From: Antedon bifida
Taxonomy: Eukaryota > Echinodermata > Crinoidea > Comatulida > Antedonidae
NCBI GenBank assembly: GCA_963402885.1
Contig: OY727096.1
Location: 2,046,001-2,110,000 of the forward strand
DNA: 64,000 bases
Reading direction: 5' to 3'
Both the position numbers and the translations under genes were made by a program. Of the stretch, positions 44,801 through 56,799 are shown piece after piece; the stretch's first letter is position 1, and each line of letters starts with the position of its first letter. The notes beneath the pieces were generated by a model. The model was not told the origin of the DNA. It made no database searches and worked only from the letters and a program-made list of their open reading frames with translations.

Positions 44801-46793
44801 ATTATTCTGTTTAATTATTTGGCGAAAGTTGGGGCTGATACACCGTTGGTGGCAGCATTTACTGTATCAACAGCTTGGAACATGTTTGAATCAACTAAAG
44901 AATTAGAGAAACCGGTGAACCGTTGGACACTCAACTATGCACTGGCGTTAAACCTACGTAGCGTCTTACTAAGGTTAGTTACTTTATATCAACACACCAA
45001 CAAACTGGATTGGGGAGGGTTGGGGAGGAGTGATTGCCATATGCATTCTAAAGGGAAAATGTTAAAGATGTATTGTCCCCCAAAAACATGAAAAATGAAG
45101 ATTAATAAAAAAAAGAATTTGAATAGGCCATTTCACAGTTTTATAAAGTTAAATACTTCCATAAAAAAAAATGACAAAAATAATGTTTTCAATTATAAAA
45201 TAAACAGTTAAATTCAACCAAAAACCAATCATCCAATTTGAAAATTTTTGCCTTTAAATTATGGTTTTGTCAGGTAAATATTTTTTTTTTTCGATCCAAA
45301 TTTTGGTCAAAGTGAAAAACTATTTATGTGACAATAAAATGGCATATTCAACAAAAAAATTGTTTTTAAGGTGGACAATAATATCTTCTAATATTTGCTT
45401 ATGTTAATTCATTTTTAGGCATGTCAGCAAATTTAAAGATTGTTTGAAGCCAAGTGATTTAGAAGATGCTTTAAAAGTAAGTGTACTGTATTTATGTCCA
45501 TAAAGATATGAAAACAATTTAGTTCAGTTAAATTGGATTGCCAGTCAAAGGTTAGTTAGAAAAAAAATATACAAAGAATCCCAGGTTTAATGCAGATGAA
45601 TAGGTGTACCATATGCATCGCACACATAAAGAAACTGTATGTTAAGATTTTATTTCAACATTTTGCACATACTCTGTTAAGACAGTGGAACCGTAGCCAT
45701 AACATTGGCAATTGTTCAAGGCTCACTCTCTCCATGGTTCTGGTGGTAGAACAAGTCTTCTTGGATAAGCACCAGTGTACACATCTATCAAGATGATTAG
45801 GTAGTTACCACAGTGTACACACAGCAACTGATCATAACTGGCCCCTGTGGAGACCAGTCTTCTTTGACTGAAGAGGTCGCCCATTATAAATAATATATTG
45901 AAATTCAATCCTTTTCACATACTAGAAAACAGTATACAATAAAATCTTTTTCCATCTAAAAGGCAACTAGTATCCGTCAATTTGATGCTAGTTTTACTTC
46001 AAAAGTATTTGGTTACGCTGACGTAGACGAATACTACGAAGATGCGTGTTTACACAAGAAAATTAATTCGATTAAAATTCCAACCGTTTGTTTGAATGCT
46101 GAAAATGATCCATTTTCTCCTGTCAGAGGTAAAGTTGTTTTTCTATTTTTATATATTATTGTAGTGGAGCTGTAGCTTTGTGTTTAACATGCTTGCTTTC
46201 CAATCCCAAGGTCCATGGTTCAATCCTGACCTAGTGCTAGGGCTGTCGCTCTTCATATGTTTCTAACAACTCCCCAAACCTCAAATAAGACTTAGGATAT
46301 AGTAAGTTTATCCATCCTGTAATTTTAATTGAATTGATGTTGGTTGTGTATGATATGTGAAATTTTAGTGGAAAAAAGTATGCATGCTCTACCTATTTTT
46401 GAAAGTCGTCCATTTGGATCTTGGACTTTAGGAATCATCACGTTTTAGGAACCCTTTCTTAAAAGTTGTTAGTTGATAGTAAGTGTAAAATGTTCGCTTT
46501 TATTTTCCAAAGTGCACATAGTTTTAGACTTTATTTTACACACCATCAACACACAATAAAACACTGATTATGACATAAAACCGTTGATTTTATATTTAAT
46601 CACAGCCCTACCGATTGATGAGTCATGTACCCAAGAGAATGTCGCCCTCATCGTCACATCACATGGAGGACATCTTGGATTTTTAAAGAACATCTGGCCA
46701 CGCGGCAAGTCATTATGGCATTCAATATTTGCAGATGTTGTGGATGCAGCCTTTAAACACACAGATGAATTCGAATTTAATATACCAACTTAA
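41848..46793 (+). CDS. ABHD3: ABHD3-type phospholipase (alpha/beta hydrolase), nine exons
   Basis: Predicted 387-residue single-pass membrane lipase; ABHD3 in vertebrates cleaves medium-chain phosphatidylcholines. Exons 41848-41922, 42813-42973, 43359-43480, 43706-43812, 44172-44284, 44800-44973, 45419-45476, 45963-46128 and 46606-46793 join in phase (1164 nt). Exon 1 encodes the hydrophobic N-terminal anchor (SISIFAGFAYFVYYILKIVK). Then YWPTFWCVGAHLQTVVPT, TVIILPGLTGCSEAGYV (oxyanion region), GYRAVVFNNRGLGG, TPRTYCAANTDDL. The catalytic serine is in GASLGG (exons 5-6), the acid in LNAENDPFSP (Asp), the histidine in SHGGHLGF. Exon 1 is inferred from phase and hydrophobicity and is the least certain part. 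Introns are unusually rich in MITEs and SINEs. ABHD1 is the alternative name; the sequence suits ABHD3 at least as well. Confidence 0.92.
42500..42560 (+). repeat. Short G-rich minisatellite in ABHD3 intron 1
   Basis: About 3.5 units of GCGATGGGGGGAATTC, within a wider zone of GGCGACTTTGCGATGGG words (42465-42610). Confidence 0.8.
42649..42795 (+). repeat. Tandem duplication next to ABHD3 exon 2
   Basis: Two diverged units share CTGATTTTGTTCA, AAAGACATTTTTAATT, AAGCTGAAAAAAGTTA and AAATGTACT. The second ends 17 nt before the exon 2 acceptor. Confidence 0.7.
42979..43130 (+). repeat. CTCTGTCTACACTATC MITE in ABHD3 intron 2
   Basis: Starts AAGCTCTGTCTACACTATCA six bases after the exon 2 donor and ends AAAGTTTGATTTGTGTAGAC. 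Confidence 0.8.
43846..43973 (+). repeat. CTCTGTCTACACTATC MITE in ABHD3 intron 4, complete
   Basis: Both terminal repeats are intact: AAGCTCTGTCTACACTATCA and TTGATAGTGTAGACAGAGC. Central ATGATGTCATATCAC. Confidence 0.85.
43984..44108 (+). repeat. CTCTGTCTACACTATC MITE in ABHD3 intron 4, second copy
   Basis: Follows the previous copy by about 10 bp. The left terminus is deleted (AAAGCTGTTAACACATAATG); the right terminus is intact (GTGATAGTGTAGACAGAGCT). Confidence 0.75.
45062..45390. repeat. TTAA-target MITE, copy 5, ABHD3 intron 6
   Basis: TTAA-AGATGTATTGTCCCCC at the left, decayed GTGGACAATAATATCT at the right, internal words as in copy 1. Confidence 0.8.
45673..45899 (+). repeat. tRNA-derived SINE, family A, copy 2, ABHD3 intron 7
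   Basis: Shares GTTAAGACAGTGGAACCGTA, CATAACATTGGCAA, CATGGTTCTGGTGGTAGAAC, TCTTTGACTGAA and the AATAAT tail with 754-1066. The 5' A-box end is truncated and the B box has lost bases. Confidence 0.75.
46161..46332 (+). repeat. tRNA-derived SINE, family B, copy 1, ABHD3 intron 8
   Basis: A-box-like GTAGCTTTGTGTTTAACATG and B-box-like GGTTCAATCCTGACC, then a body with CTCAAATAAGACTT and TTTATCCATCCTGTAATT. A second copy is at 56800-56958. Confidence 0.7.
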
Positions 46794-48104
46794 AAACTCA
46801 AATTTACAAATATTATTATTGTAATTATAAACGATCCGAAATAGGCCCCTGTTAGGTAGTTTTTCTCTAAAAATCTGAGAGAATGTGTCGCATTTTAGAA
46901 AGCACATTATATGCATAATAAGACGTTATATAGGCAGCGCTATATAAGCATGGACAGCTATCTTGTAATCTCTCAGATTTTCAGAAAAAGTCTTTGGGGG
47001 GAAAATGACAATTTTTTTAGAGGACAATTTTTAATGAAATTTATAACAAAAACTCATGACATATTTTGCTTCACTGTTTTACAGGTCGTGTTTTATTAAT
47101 TTTATATTTACAAAATTACTGTGATAATTTAATGTTAAAATGTATTTTTTTTCCTAAATTTTGTTATGCTGTGTTATAAAGTACTACAATATAATTAACT
47201 AACATTTTTTGATATATATATATTAATAAAGATAATTATATAGGGCCAAACATGAGATATATAATTATATACTGTATATACATATAGATTTTTATTACTT
47301 AAAGATATATTGTCCCCCAAACAAATTTTGTTTCAATTTTATTAATATGCCATTTTAATGTCACATAATAGTTATTCACTTTGACCAAAAACTGGATCTA
47401 AATAAAAAATTGTACTGAAAAAATTAAAAAAGAAAAAGAAAAATTGTCAGACAATGGTTTTTGGTTAAAACTAAACGTTTCTTTTGTCTTTATAAGTGAA
47501 ATAATTTTTTTTTTTGGTTTTTTCTTACAGAAGTAAATAACTTTATTAAAACTGCTAAATGGCCTATTTGAAGACTGATTTTATTAATCTTCATTTTTCA
47601 TGTTTTTAGGGAACAATACATCTTCAATTTGAAGACTACTATTAACTTACATTTTACAGTATAGTGCTTCTTGACATCAATTCAAATAGATTCACATGTT
47701 TTAAACAAACATGAAGTTAATTAATAATATGTACAATACTGATATATAATCATTTAAGTATTAAAATAATAATTGTTTTTTTTTATATTTTTTTTATTGA
47801 GATTGATATAATCTCATGCAAAATATAATGTATTTTTACACTTTACAAATGTAACTTTTGTTTTTTATCTAATATATTATTGGCTGGTGTGTGCAAATTA
47901 ATTATTTTTAATTGTTTACTTACATTTATTAACTTAAAACGAACAATAAATTACTCTATAGTCATCGTGTTTGTCAATACATTTAAAAATCATTTCCGCA
48001 TTTTAAGCCTGTTGTGTCGACGACAAATTATTTCATTTTCTGGACTTGCATTATATATTTATTTTCAACCAATAACAAATTGATACCAAAATGTAAGCTA
48101 CTGA
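46794..48104. other. Convergent 3' region between ABHD3 and the FTP-kringle gene
   Basis: 3' UTR sequence of both genes plus one TTAA MITE. A TATATATTAATAAAGATAA signal near 47213 could terminate ABHD3. No coding exon seen. Confidence 0.5.
47298..47626. repeat. TTAA-target MITE, copy 6
   Basis: TTAA-AGATATATTGTCCCCC at the left and GGGAACAATACATCT at the right; inverse orientation, internal words match 35838-36191. Confidence 0.8.
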
Positions 48105-51100
48105 TCAAGTTTCAATTGTACTCTCAGAGTCACACTTTTTAACTTCGTTCACAATCTTGGTGTAGTAAACAGTTGAACTCGTTTCTCGAATGACCTCGAA
48201 GTCAGTAAAGTGTTCACAAACACTGGTTACTTTACTATAACCAAACGCTGTACACAGTGGATTAATGATACACACTTGATAGCATATAGCCTGTGACCAG
48301 ATCACTCGCACTACAACTGAGCCCAGAGGACGCAGAGAAAATTCCGTTTTTGAGAACACACCTTGCCTTATTCCTGTGTCGACTAAAATGCAATAGAAAA
48401 ACAAAAATTTAGATTACACTTATAGAAATATTACTGTAAAAGAAATATATATGCTGTTGAATAAATGGTACGTCTAGTACCGCGTATTATTAACATTATT
48501 TTTTTTTTTTTTTTGTTTCGTTAGATTAGAAACTCAAGTCTCAATTCACACCCGATTCCCAGTGCTGCTGTATCTCCACATACTATCTATTTCCGAGGTA
48601 TCATAGGAACATTTGGTAATACAGCATCTAATTCATATCTCATGTGGAAAGGTTAGGTTAAGGTTAAGTTACTACTAGATACATGTGAAATGATGATGTT
48701 ATACCAAATATATGATGCTTCGGAAACACAGTAGTAGTATAGATACAGTACCAAGAATCGCCTGCCATTAAGTCGTATTTTGTTTTAACGAGAGATGGAG
48801 ATTATGAGATTAATCTACACTTTACAAGCAAACTTTACCAAGAATTTGTTTAAAAACTCCGTTAAATACTTGCAAATTTGTGTTTGCAAACTCCGTTTGT
48901 AAAGAAAGGTTTTCCAAAGTTTGGAAACCTTCGGCAAACTGTAAAACAAGTTTTCAGAAATATACACTAGAAAACCTCTTTGTAGACGTCGTTTAAAACT
49001 ACGGTTCATGTTATATTACAAGAGGCTCATTTTGTCCACCTGCAGAATTTCATGACTGTTGCAAATAATGACTTGAGTTCACACAAATCGACAAACTGGT
49101 TTCTCAAAAAGGTGTATGGCCTTATTTCTACCGTACAGTAGTTTTGTCAACTGGTCTACACTAGAAAACTTTTCTTGCTAATTGTTTCCAGTGTAGGCTA
49201 TAATAGGCTTCGCAACGTTTCTATGCATACCAGAAGGCCTACTGTACATTCGGTATATTTACGTGAAATTGGCAAGCATTCTACATAATTATATTATCTT
49301 TCATTCATTTCACATTTATTCAATTAATGAAAACTTAAACAATGTAAACAATATAAACAAATAATGATTTCATTAATTTGGATCAGACTTAGAGGCCAAG
49401 GCCTGTTTCAGAAAGACCCAACAAAACATAATACAAAATAAAAATGTATACAATTGTCATTGTGAACTGAATACCGTGCTACTAATTTACTACTTACGCT
49501 TTAGCCTTTTATCCCGTATTGCTTTTAATTCTGCTTCAGTTAAAACTCTGTTATAGACATGTAACAACGCAACGTATGCTCTGACATTTCCAGAGACACT
49601 TCCTACCGTAACTTCAACATCTTCCGAAGGCGAGTTGAAAGAAATAAACGGTTTAGTAACGTAAGCAAGTGCCATTATCTCTCCGTTTCGCCAAAGTTTA
49701 ATAGTTTGTTTTGGCCCATCAAACGTCACGGCAAGAAGAGTCCAAACATTTGGTAACAACATATGCGCATGTGCCAATAGGTTGTTTCCATAGTAAACTT
49801 CGACATCTGAACTATACATCTCATCATTATAATACTTCTGGTTCACCTTAAGAATTTCGGTATTAATGTTTCCAAAAGTTAAGATAATTCCAGAGGAGAT
49901 GTTTTGGGCGTTGATCATCAGCGCGATAGATAGTTCACTAACCGGATTGGTGAAATACGAGTATCTCGTTTTCATTACAAACCTTTGGGGTGGTTCAATT
50001 TTGACCAAGCAATCTGTAATATTAGGCCTATCGATGAAGTCCAAATCTTTGATAGCTATTGGGAATAACTCCTCTTCAGTCGCTCCTAGCACACATAAAG
50101 TATCCACTGACCAACAACCAATTGGATTGAGGTTCTCAGTAAATGGATCTAAAAGGCAATATATAAATTAAAAATGAATTACATTAGTTTAAAACAAATT
50201 AGAAAATGCTTGCTCGTTTGTAAAAATACTTTTAACAACAGTTATGACAATGAAAGGACACTGAGCATGCGCGGCTGTTGACTCGCGTGCATTACCGCGT
50301 ATTTACAAAAGGTACGAGGCAACTTTGTCTGTTATTCCCTACCTTGCGGGCACGGTTCAATCATATCCGGGACGTTGCAGTAACCAAATCGCACCGACGG
50401 ATCCACTGTGTAGCACCACGGGCCGAAAGAATCAAAATCCGGGTTCCTGCATAAGTTATGTATCAAGTAAGAACTAGGTACGATTAAAAGATCGGTATGT
50501 GGAGTCATCGAGTTCCAATGTTGGCATATTATTCCGTCTGCGGTGTGTCCAACGAACCCATAATAGTTAATTCTTAATGGTGGATCACTGCACTCACCTA
50601 TCAAATAAAAATATTTTCATATTAAATACTATGATTACGACCATATTTATTATGAGCTAGCAATTATTTATGAGGCTTTTTCATTGATTTTTTTTTGTCT
50701 TGTGTGGGTGCGTCCCACTTTTATTTTAGTTCTCTGTTTTATATTTATAAATATATGTACATTTGTTACAATTTTTATATGCATATTTTTTCCTTTCTAT
50801 TGTATAGTACTAACATTCTTTCAGTGTTGAAAGTAGTTAAAATACATGCATATTTACATAATAAGAAGATTGATTTCAATATAAAACCATATTTGCATGG
50901 TGATAAAAGACTATATACAGTCATTAAAATAAATTTTAAAATGTCACTATTTTGTTCGTGTTCGGGTAGAGAGGCTATAAACTTAGAGGAGGAATATAAA
51001 ATATCCTCCCTTTTTACCAAGACAAAATGAGATGAAAAAAAGTTTGAAAATTAGATAATTAGGATTTTTCATTTTAAGATAACATGCACTAGAATATTCG

Positions 51101-54100
51101 TACGGTACTTTAAAAAAAACCAAGGAAAATAATACTTATTCCGATTTCTTCTTCGTCGTAAACTCTAACTTCACAAATGTTTAGTGTTTCTGACTTGGAA
51201 GAATACAAAACCGATACGTATTGTCCATGTATTGTTGGTGAACATTCGAACTCAATGATTTGACTAGTGGAGACTTGTGTTGTATTGGCGGGAGTGCCAC
51301 ATCGCCTTACGTCATCATCAAACAGTATGCTACTAGACGAGCTGACATGTACTTCGGCGTCTAGCATTCTCAAGTGCTCACCTGAACCTAAGCAATAAAT
51401 TGTTTTTCTTTAGTTAGGCTAAAAAATTACGGTTTTATCAGGTAAATCATTTTAAGAGTGAAATAACCTATTACAGGATCATAACATTTTTTGAAGCATG
51501 TAATTTGATTGGTTCCCACTAGAGACGCAACACAAGGACGTAATGCAACGCAAGTTAGTTGACCAATCACACGCGATGAATTATTCGAACTGTAGCATGT
51601 CATTGGTCAACACAAGTAAACGTACCTTCTTCAGCAGCAACGTTTATTACTACTACACTGGATACCTTGTACGTCTTATCGAGGTCGATTGTGATCCATT
51701 CTTGCATTGAATTCGCTAAAAATTTAAGTTATACACAATTATCACTTATCAAACTTTATGTGCAAAAAAAATGTGATGTGATGATATGGACATGATGACC
51801 ATATTTGGGCACATCACACGTCAATAAAGTTTATACTAAATGCCAGAAGAATAATACCCTGACAAACAATAGTGTAGGCCTATATCTTACTAGGTTGTAT
51901 AACTTTCCCAGGACACATCCCGATCCCTGCTGTTCTGTTTTAACCCGTAAAAGCATCATGCGTCTGAGATATCTACTAAGCGCCGCTTAATAATAAGCGC
52001 CATTCGAACTCGAGCGTTTTTTACCGTCAGAACGGTTGTTTTGTCCCATCAACACCGCTGATTATAATCTGAATATCGAACTTTGTGTATTTTTTTCTAA
52101 AGGAATATTGTTGTCGAATAAGCTGCACTCCGACGAATTCGATGTTTTCGGTGTCGGAACAAACGTGATGTTTTCTTTTACGCAAACGTGTCAAATATGG
52201 CGCGCCAAGCTGTCATTTATTCGGATATGGCGCGCCATAGTAAAAGATGTATTTAAAATGTATCGCTTGAAGAAGTCTCACCTGATTTGAAACAAAGTCC
52301 GGCATCGTCGCCATCTGTAATAGCAGTCACAGATGGTGAAATCCAGTGTACTGACTTTGATGTCACTGTTTTCTTATATGATACATATGCTATAAAAAAA
52401 ATTAAACATTTCTTCCAAGTTCGGGAAATATTGTTTATGGATATAGGAATATGTGATTAAAGATGTATTGTCCCCAAAATCATGAAAAATAAAGATTTAT
52501 AAAATCAGACTTTTAATAGCCCATTTTGCAGTTTTAATGAATAAAAAATAGAAAAAAAACAACAAAAATAATTATTTCACTTATAAAAAGTTAAAAGAAA
52601 CGGTTAATTTTTAACAAAAACTATTTGTCTGCTTTAATTACAGTTTTTTCACTTAAATAATTTGTTTTTGATTAGTCTTTGGTCACAGTGAATAACTGTT
52701 ATGTGAAATTAAAATAGCATATTCAACACACAAAAAAAAATTTAGGAAGAAAATATATCTTTAAATAAATAACATTTTCTCTTTGTTTTTTTGAAGAACC
52801 ACACTTAAAGCTTTTGGACTAATACTGTCTTCCTACACAATGTGTTTTCTTCTGCCTTATTTTGTAATTGCATTATGTGCATGTTGCGTGGGTTGGAGTT
52901 GATACAGACAACAACGTGCAGTCATTTTAAAATGTATTCTAAATTTGTTTTCTATTTTTTTTTATGAAGAAAATAAATATTTATTTGGAATGAAAAAAAT
53001 GAAATAATGTATCCGTTATTAATTGTAATAATAAGGGGTTTTTTTTTGGTTTTTTTTTATAAAGAAAATAAATATTTATTTGAAATGAACAAATGAAATT
53101 ATGTATACGTTAATTATTAATGTTAAATATTATGCGTGATTCCCATTGTACTGTTTTGGGTTCACCCAATTATTGTAGAATTATTATCTGGATGACTTGC
53201 GCTATATAGTCGCTTAATAATTATAATTAATTTTTATTATATTATTTTTTATAACATTTCTATTATTTTAGTATTGTATTGTCATTTTTATTGTATTTTA
53301 ATATTGTTTTTAAAACTTCCTGTAATTGACTGTCGCCTGTTCGATGAATTAAAATTTATTAGAAATAAGCTCTAGGCTAATAATATAATACGAAATTCAT
53401 AATGAAGTTGAACATGTTATAATACATGTCAATTTAAATGAAAATACATAACATAAATTTATATTAAACTTTACAAAACGTACTACTGTACAATAATCAA
53501 CATAATACCCGGCAACACACATGTAACAAATGGTTACAAGAATATCACGATTCACGTACAGACATTTTACGAAATGTAATATCGTAACAAATTGTTAACT
53601 TGGTACGACGCACGCGTGAAAGCGTTTCTGTGTATACGTGCATTTCATGTTTAAGTCGGTAAAGATTACATTGATATAACACAACGGTATCTTCTGCTAC
53701 TAGCTTGTAAAAGAGTTGTAAAGCTCTGTCTACACTATCAAACTAGTTTGACGACAAAAAAAAGTGTGATGTGCCCAAATATGGTAGTGATGTGACATCA
53801 TCTTGTCCTTATATGAGCAGATCACATTTCTTTGTCACATAAAGTTTGATGTGTAGACAGAGCTTTGCAAATCTTACTGAGGAACTGTGTCGTATCCTAA
53901 AGTCTACACTATCAAACGTTGTGAAAAAAAAAATGTGACGTGCCCATATATGGACATGATGGTGTCATATCACTACCATATTTAAGCATATCACTACCAT
54001 ATTTGGGCACATCAAACTTTTTTTGCAGACTAATCTGATGTAGACATAGCTTTGTACATTTTGTTATATTTGTGTACGTGACTGTGAATCGAGTATTAGT

Positions 54101-55820
54101 GATGGAAACGGCAAAATGAAATGTTGTTTAAATTACTACTACTAGTACTGTAATAATGATGCCAATAGGCCTAATGTATAACTCGTGTATTTTAACCATT
54201 CATGAAATATAGTAACATAATTGACATATTACATATAATAATGGTTCAAATGCATCATTACTATTTATTATTACACCGATATGTCAAATGTTAGAAAGCT
54301 TTCAAAGTAAATATCGCAGAATGTAAGTATATTAAGAAATTGCTTTCGCTCTACTTTGGGTTAGAAATGAATTTTTGCCGGTACTTTATGTATAGTATTT
54401 GTAAGTATTAAGTGTAGTACAAATAGACAGTATATACAAATTGAAAAAGATGTTCTAAGAAGTCATAGAAATAGACATAGCGTAGTATAGAAAAATGTAG
54501 AAAATTAATGAAAAAAAGAGGTAATATGGAATCAAGAGTGGATTTACAAGATTCAAAATGTTACTGATAAAGTTGATCAAATTAACAAAAATATGATAAT
54601 AATGAAAACAATATGATTTTATGGTGATGACATGAACGATGATATTAATGTGAATAATGTTAATGTTTACGCCACAAAAGAGAGGAAAAAAAAGAAATAG
54701 ACTTAGATATAATTTATTGTTACAATAAATATAAAATGTGAAACTCCTCGTTACAATCGCAATTAAAACATCCATAAAAACTTTAATACGGAACATAAAA
54801 GAAACAATCAAAAGACAAAACATAATACAAAGGTTACAATATCAAAAAAGGTAAAAAATACTTTACATCCCAACGGTTGCTATAATATTAAAGAATCCTT
54901 TATTTCAAATACAAAACATAAAAATGTAATGAACATCCCAGGTCACAGATTGGGGAACCAAGTATATGCAAGGCAAGACAAGACAACAAATACAAAACAC
55001 TTAAAATAAGAAGGCAAAACATAGTAGAAAACATCAAATTCAGATTATTAAAACAAAATTACATTATTATAATTAATATAGGCCTATTGTTTAAAATAAT
55101 ATGCCTTATTGAATTTGAATTTAGTAATTTCTACTGCACAATTCTATTTGAAACTATATTATAATAGTACAGTAATACTTAAAACAATTCACTGCAGTGA
55201 ATGGATAGAACAATTGTTAAATCTTATGTTAAACATGTCGCACAAGTGTGACTGCGATATGTGATATTCATTTTGTTGAATGTACATAATTTGAAGAAAA
55301 AAACCAGATATAACAAGGAAAAAAATAATTTCCTTTAAAATTTAAAACATTCTGCTATTAAAAAAACTTTGTTAATAGTTCAACCTCATGTTACCATATC
55401 TTCGCGAAAAATGAAAACAAAATTTATTGTGTTTATGGTGGATTAATGTTGGCATAGCTTGAAAATAAAATTTTGAATAAAAGTACCAAGAACAAGATTA
55501 AAGTTATATTGCCTATTAATCATCTGGTAACACAAAAATATCCGAAAAAGGATTGAATATAGAAAAAGAAAGTTAACATATATTTTTACTCTTCCAGTGT
55601 CTATGAAAGAGTCTGAAAAAATAGTGATGTGCCATATATGGACATGATGATGTCATATCACTACCATATTTGAGCATATCACTACTATATTTGGGCACAT
55701 CACACTTTTTTTGTCAAACTAGTTTGATAGTGTAGACAGAGCTTAAGTAGACGTAATATACTTACATGCACTGCAAGTACAAAACAGACACACCGCAGTA
55801 ATAACTGCTATACATTCCAT
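48105..55820 (-). CDS. Secreted protein: signal peptide, F-lectin-like (FTP), kringle, LamG, PAN/apple
   Basis: Predicted 562 residues, secreted. Exons in reading order: 55820-55766, 52389-52282, 51715-51626, 51387-51136, 50597-50343, 50148-49498, 48382-48105; all phases fit (1689 nt). Exon 1 is a signal peptide (MECIAVITAVCLFCTCSA). Exons 2-4 form an eel-fucolectin/tachylectin-4/pentraxin-1 fold (GDDAGLCFKSANSMQEWITI, VSSVVVINV, then GQYVSVLYSS...LNICEVRVY); the family's RGDCC-type fucose-contact segment is missing, so sugar binding is doubtful. Exon 5 is a kringle with exactly six cysteines (NYYGFVGHTADGIICQHWNS, NLCRNPDF, GPWCYTVDP). Exon 6 is LamG-like (NVWTLLAVTFDG, VALLHVYNRVLTEAELKAI). 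Exon 7 is PAN/apple-like (CYQVCIINPLCTAFGYS...C). Likely extracellular adhesion or recognition; no catalytic domain. Module boundaries coincide with phase-1 introns, as in shuffled genes. Confidence 0.85.
51509..51620. repeat. GGTTCCCACTA MITE abutting a splice donor
   Basis: Starts TTGGTTCCCACTAGAGACGC, continues CAAGGACGTAATGCAACGCA and the TTATTCGAAC centre, and its right half fades into the donor of the FTP exon ending at 51626. Same family as 61103-61258. Confidence 0.6.
51746..51831 (+). repeat. CTCTGTCTACACTATC MITE, deleted copy
   Basis: TTATCAAACTTTATGTGCAA to CATCACACGTCAATAAAG. Both outer termini are lost. Lies in an intron of the FTP-kringle gene. Confidence 0.6.
52454..52766. 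repeat. TTAA-target MITE, copy 7
   Basis: TTAA-AGATGTATTGTCCCC at the left and ATATATCT-TTAA at the right, in the first intron of the FTP-kringle gene, 65 bp from exon 2. Confidence 0.8.
53720..53865 (+). repeat. CTCTGTCTACACTATC MITE
   Basis: Both termini present (AAGCTCTGTCTACACTATCA; TTTGATGTGTAGACAGAGCT). Confidence 0.85.
53899..54052 (+). repeat. CTCTGTCTACACTATC MITE
   Basis: AAGTCTACACTATCAAACG at the left and TGATGTAGACATAGCTTT at the right, with three internal CCATATTT/CCATATAT motifs. 33 bp from the previous copy. Confidence 0.8.
55605..55744 (+). repeat. CTCTGTCTACACTATC MITE
   Basis: Decayed left end (AAGAGTCTGAAAAAATAGTG), intact right end (GATAGTGTAGACAGAGCTTA). Lies 22 bp past the donor of the signal-peptide exon. 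Confidence 0.75.
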
Positions 55821-56621
55821 ACTTCACTATTTCTTGAAAATATACACTTGACGCGTTGGCAATCGAAATCCAATTATATCACTGTGTTACTTTTAGTAGC
55901 CTTATATATATTTTTTCATTAGTGAAATATTATAGTCTTATAGAATAATTGTCACTGTAAACAGGCTGGTGGGAACTACTTTATACGACACAATAACAAT
56001 ACTTACGTTTACTGTTGCTAGGCCTTTTTATGATATTAAATTTCGGTTGTAGCTATTATGTACTAATAATAGTATTCGATATAAATCGTAAACGTTTATA
56101 GAATAGGTAAAACAATATTTCATCATACGTCTTCAATTACAGTCGTATAATAGAGTACGTCTTAATTTCTAACAGTTTGTGTTGATTTAGGTAATAATTA
56201 ATTGGACATTGTTCATTAGTTCACCATTATTTGAGTAATTACCAATCAGTAGCCATCGTAAAATAATGATTGATGTGAATAACACTAATTAAATAACTAA
56301 ACATATGATTTTAGTTTTAAATTGTAACGATTTTTGTAATTTGAAAATATAAGTAAGTGCTGTAATGATAATCCATCATCTAGGGTCAAACACCACACAA
56401 TTGTTTGTTTCATTTATTCATTAGGCCAGTGTACATAATATTCGTGTTAAATTATTTTACGAGCATAAGTAAAGACAGTGTTAATATAATCTATGAGACA
56501 ATCGCAAAGCCCATTTCAACGCATGCGCAGTTTTCATTTCGCGTACAATGGTGATGAGTGATGATCCATATTATTGCTTTACAAATTCCCTTTCTACATG
56601 CTAGTATACACTATTAGAAAA

Positions 56622-56665
56622 GTATAAGCAGGGAAGAGTGAATACGCACTCTTCCCTGGTATAAG
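56622..56665. mobile_element. Micro inverted-repeat element, copy 2 (30 bp plus 7-bp target duplication)
   Basis: The element spans 56629-56658: arms CAGGGAAGAGTG and CACTCTTCCCTG with only six bases (AATACG) between them. Flanked by perfect 7-bp direct repeats GTATAAG (56622-56628, 56659-56665). The duplicated segment at 57031-57037 has the single unoccupied target (GTATCAG). Confidence 0.8.
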
Positions 56666-56799
56666 TTATCAAAGAACATGGATGTTCAGAGAAAATGTAT
56701 AGGCCTATCTGTATTTAAAAGTCAACTGTTGGGTTGAACAACCGCTCAAGTGGGATGCAGAAATACCAATGTGGTTGAATGTATATACATGTAAAAAAA

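Noticed and set aside
48815..49009. Possible extra exon in the last intron of the FTP-kringle gene
   Set aside because: Basic product without domain similarity; flanking repeats of AAAACTT/TACACTAGAAAAC suggest repeat DNA, and the phase already closes without it.
54455..54823. 122-codon hydrophobic frame on the - strand
   Set aside because: AT-rich Ile/Phe-biased product inside an intron of the FTP-kringle gene; no conserved motif.
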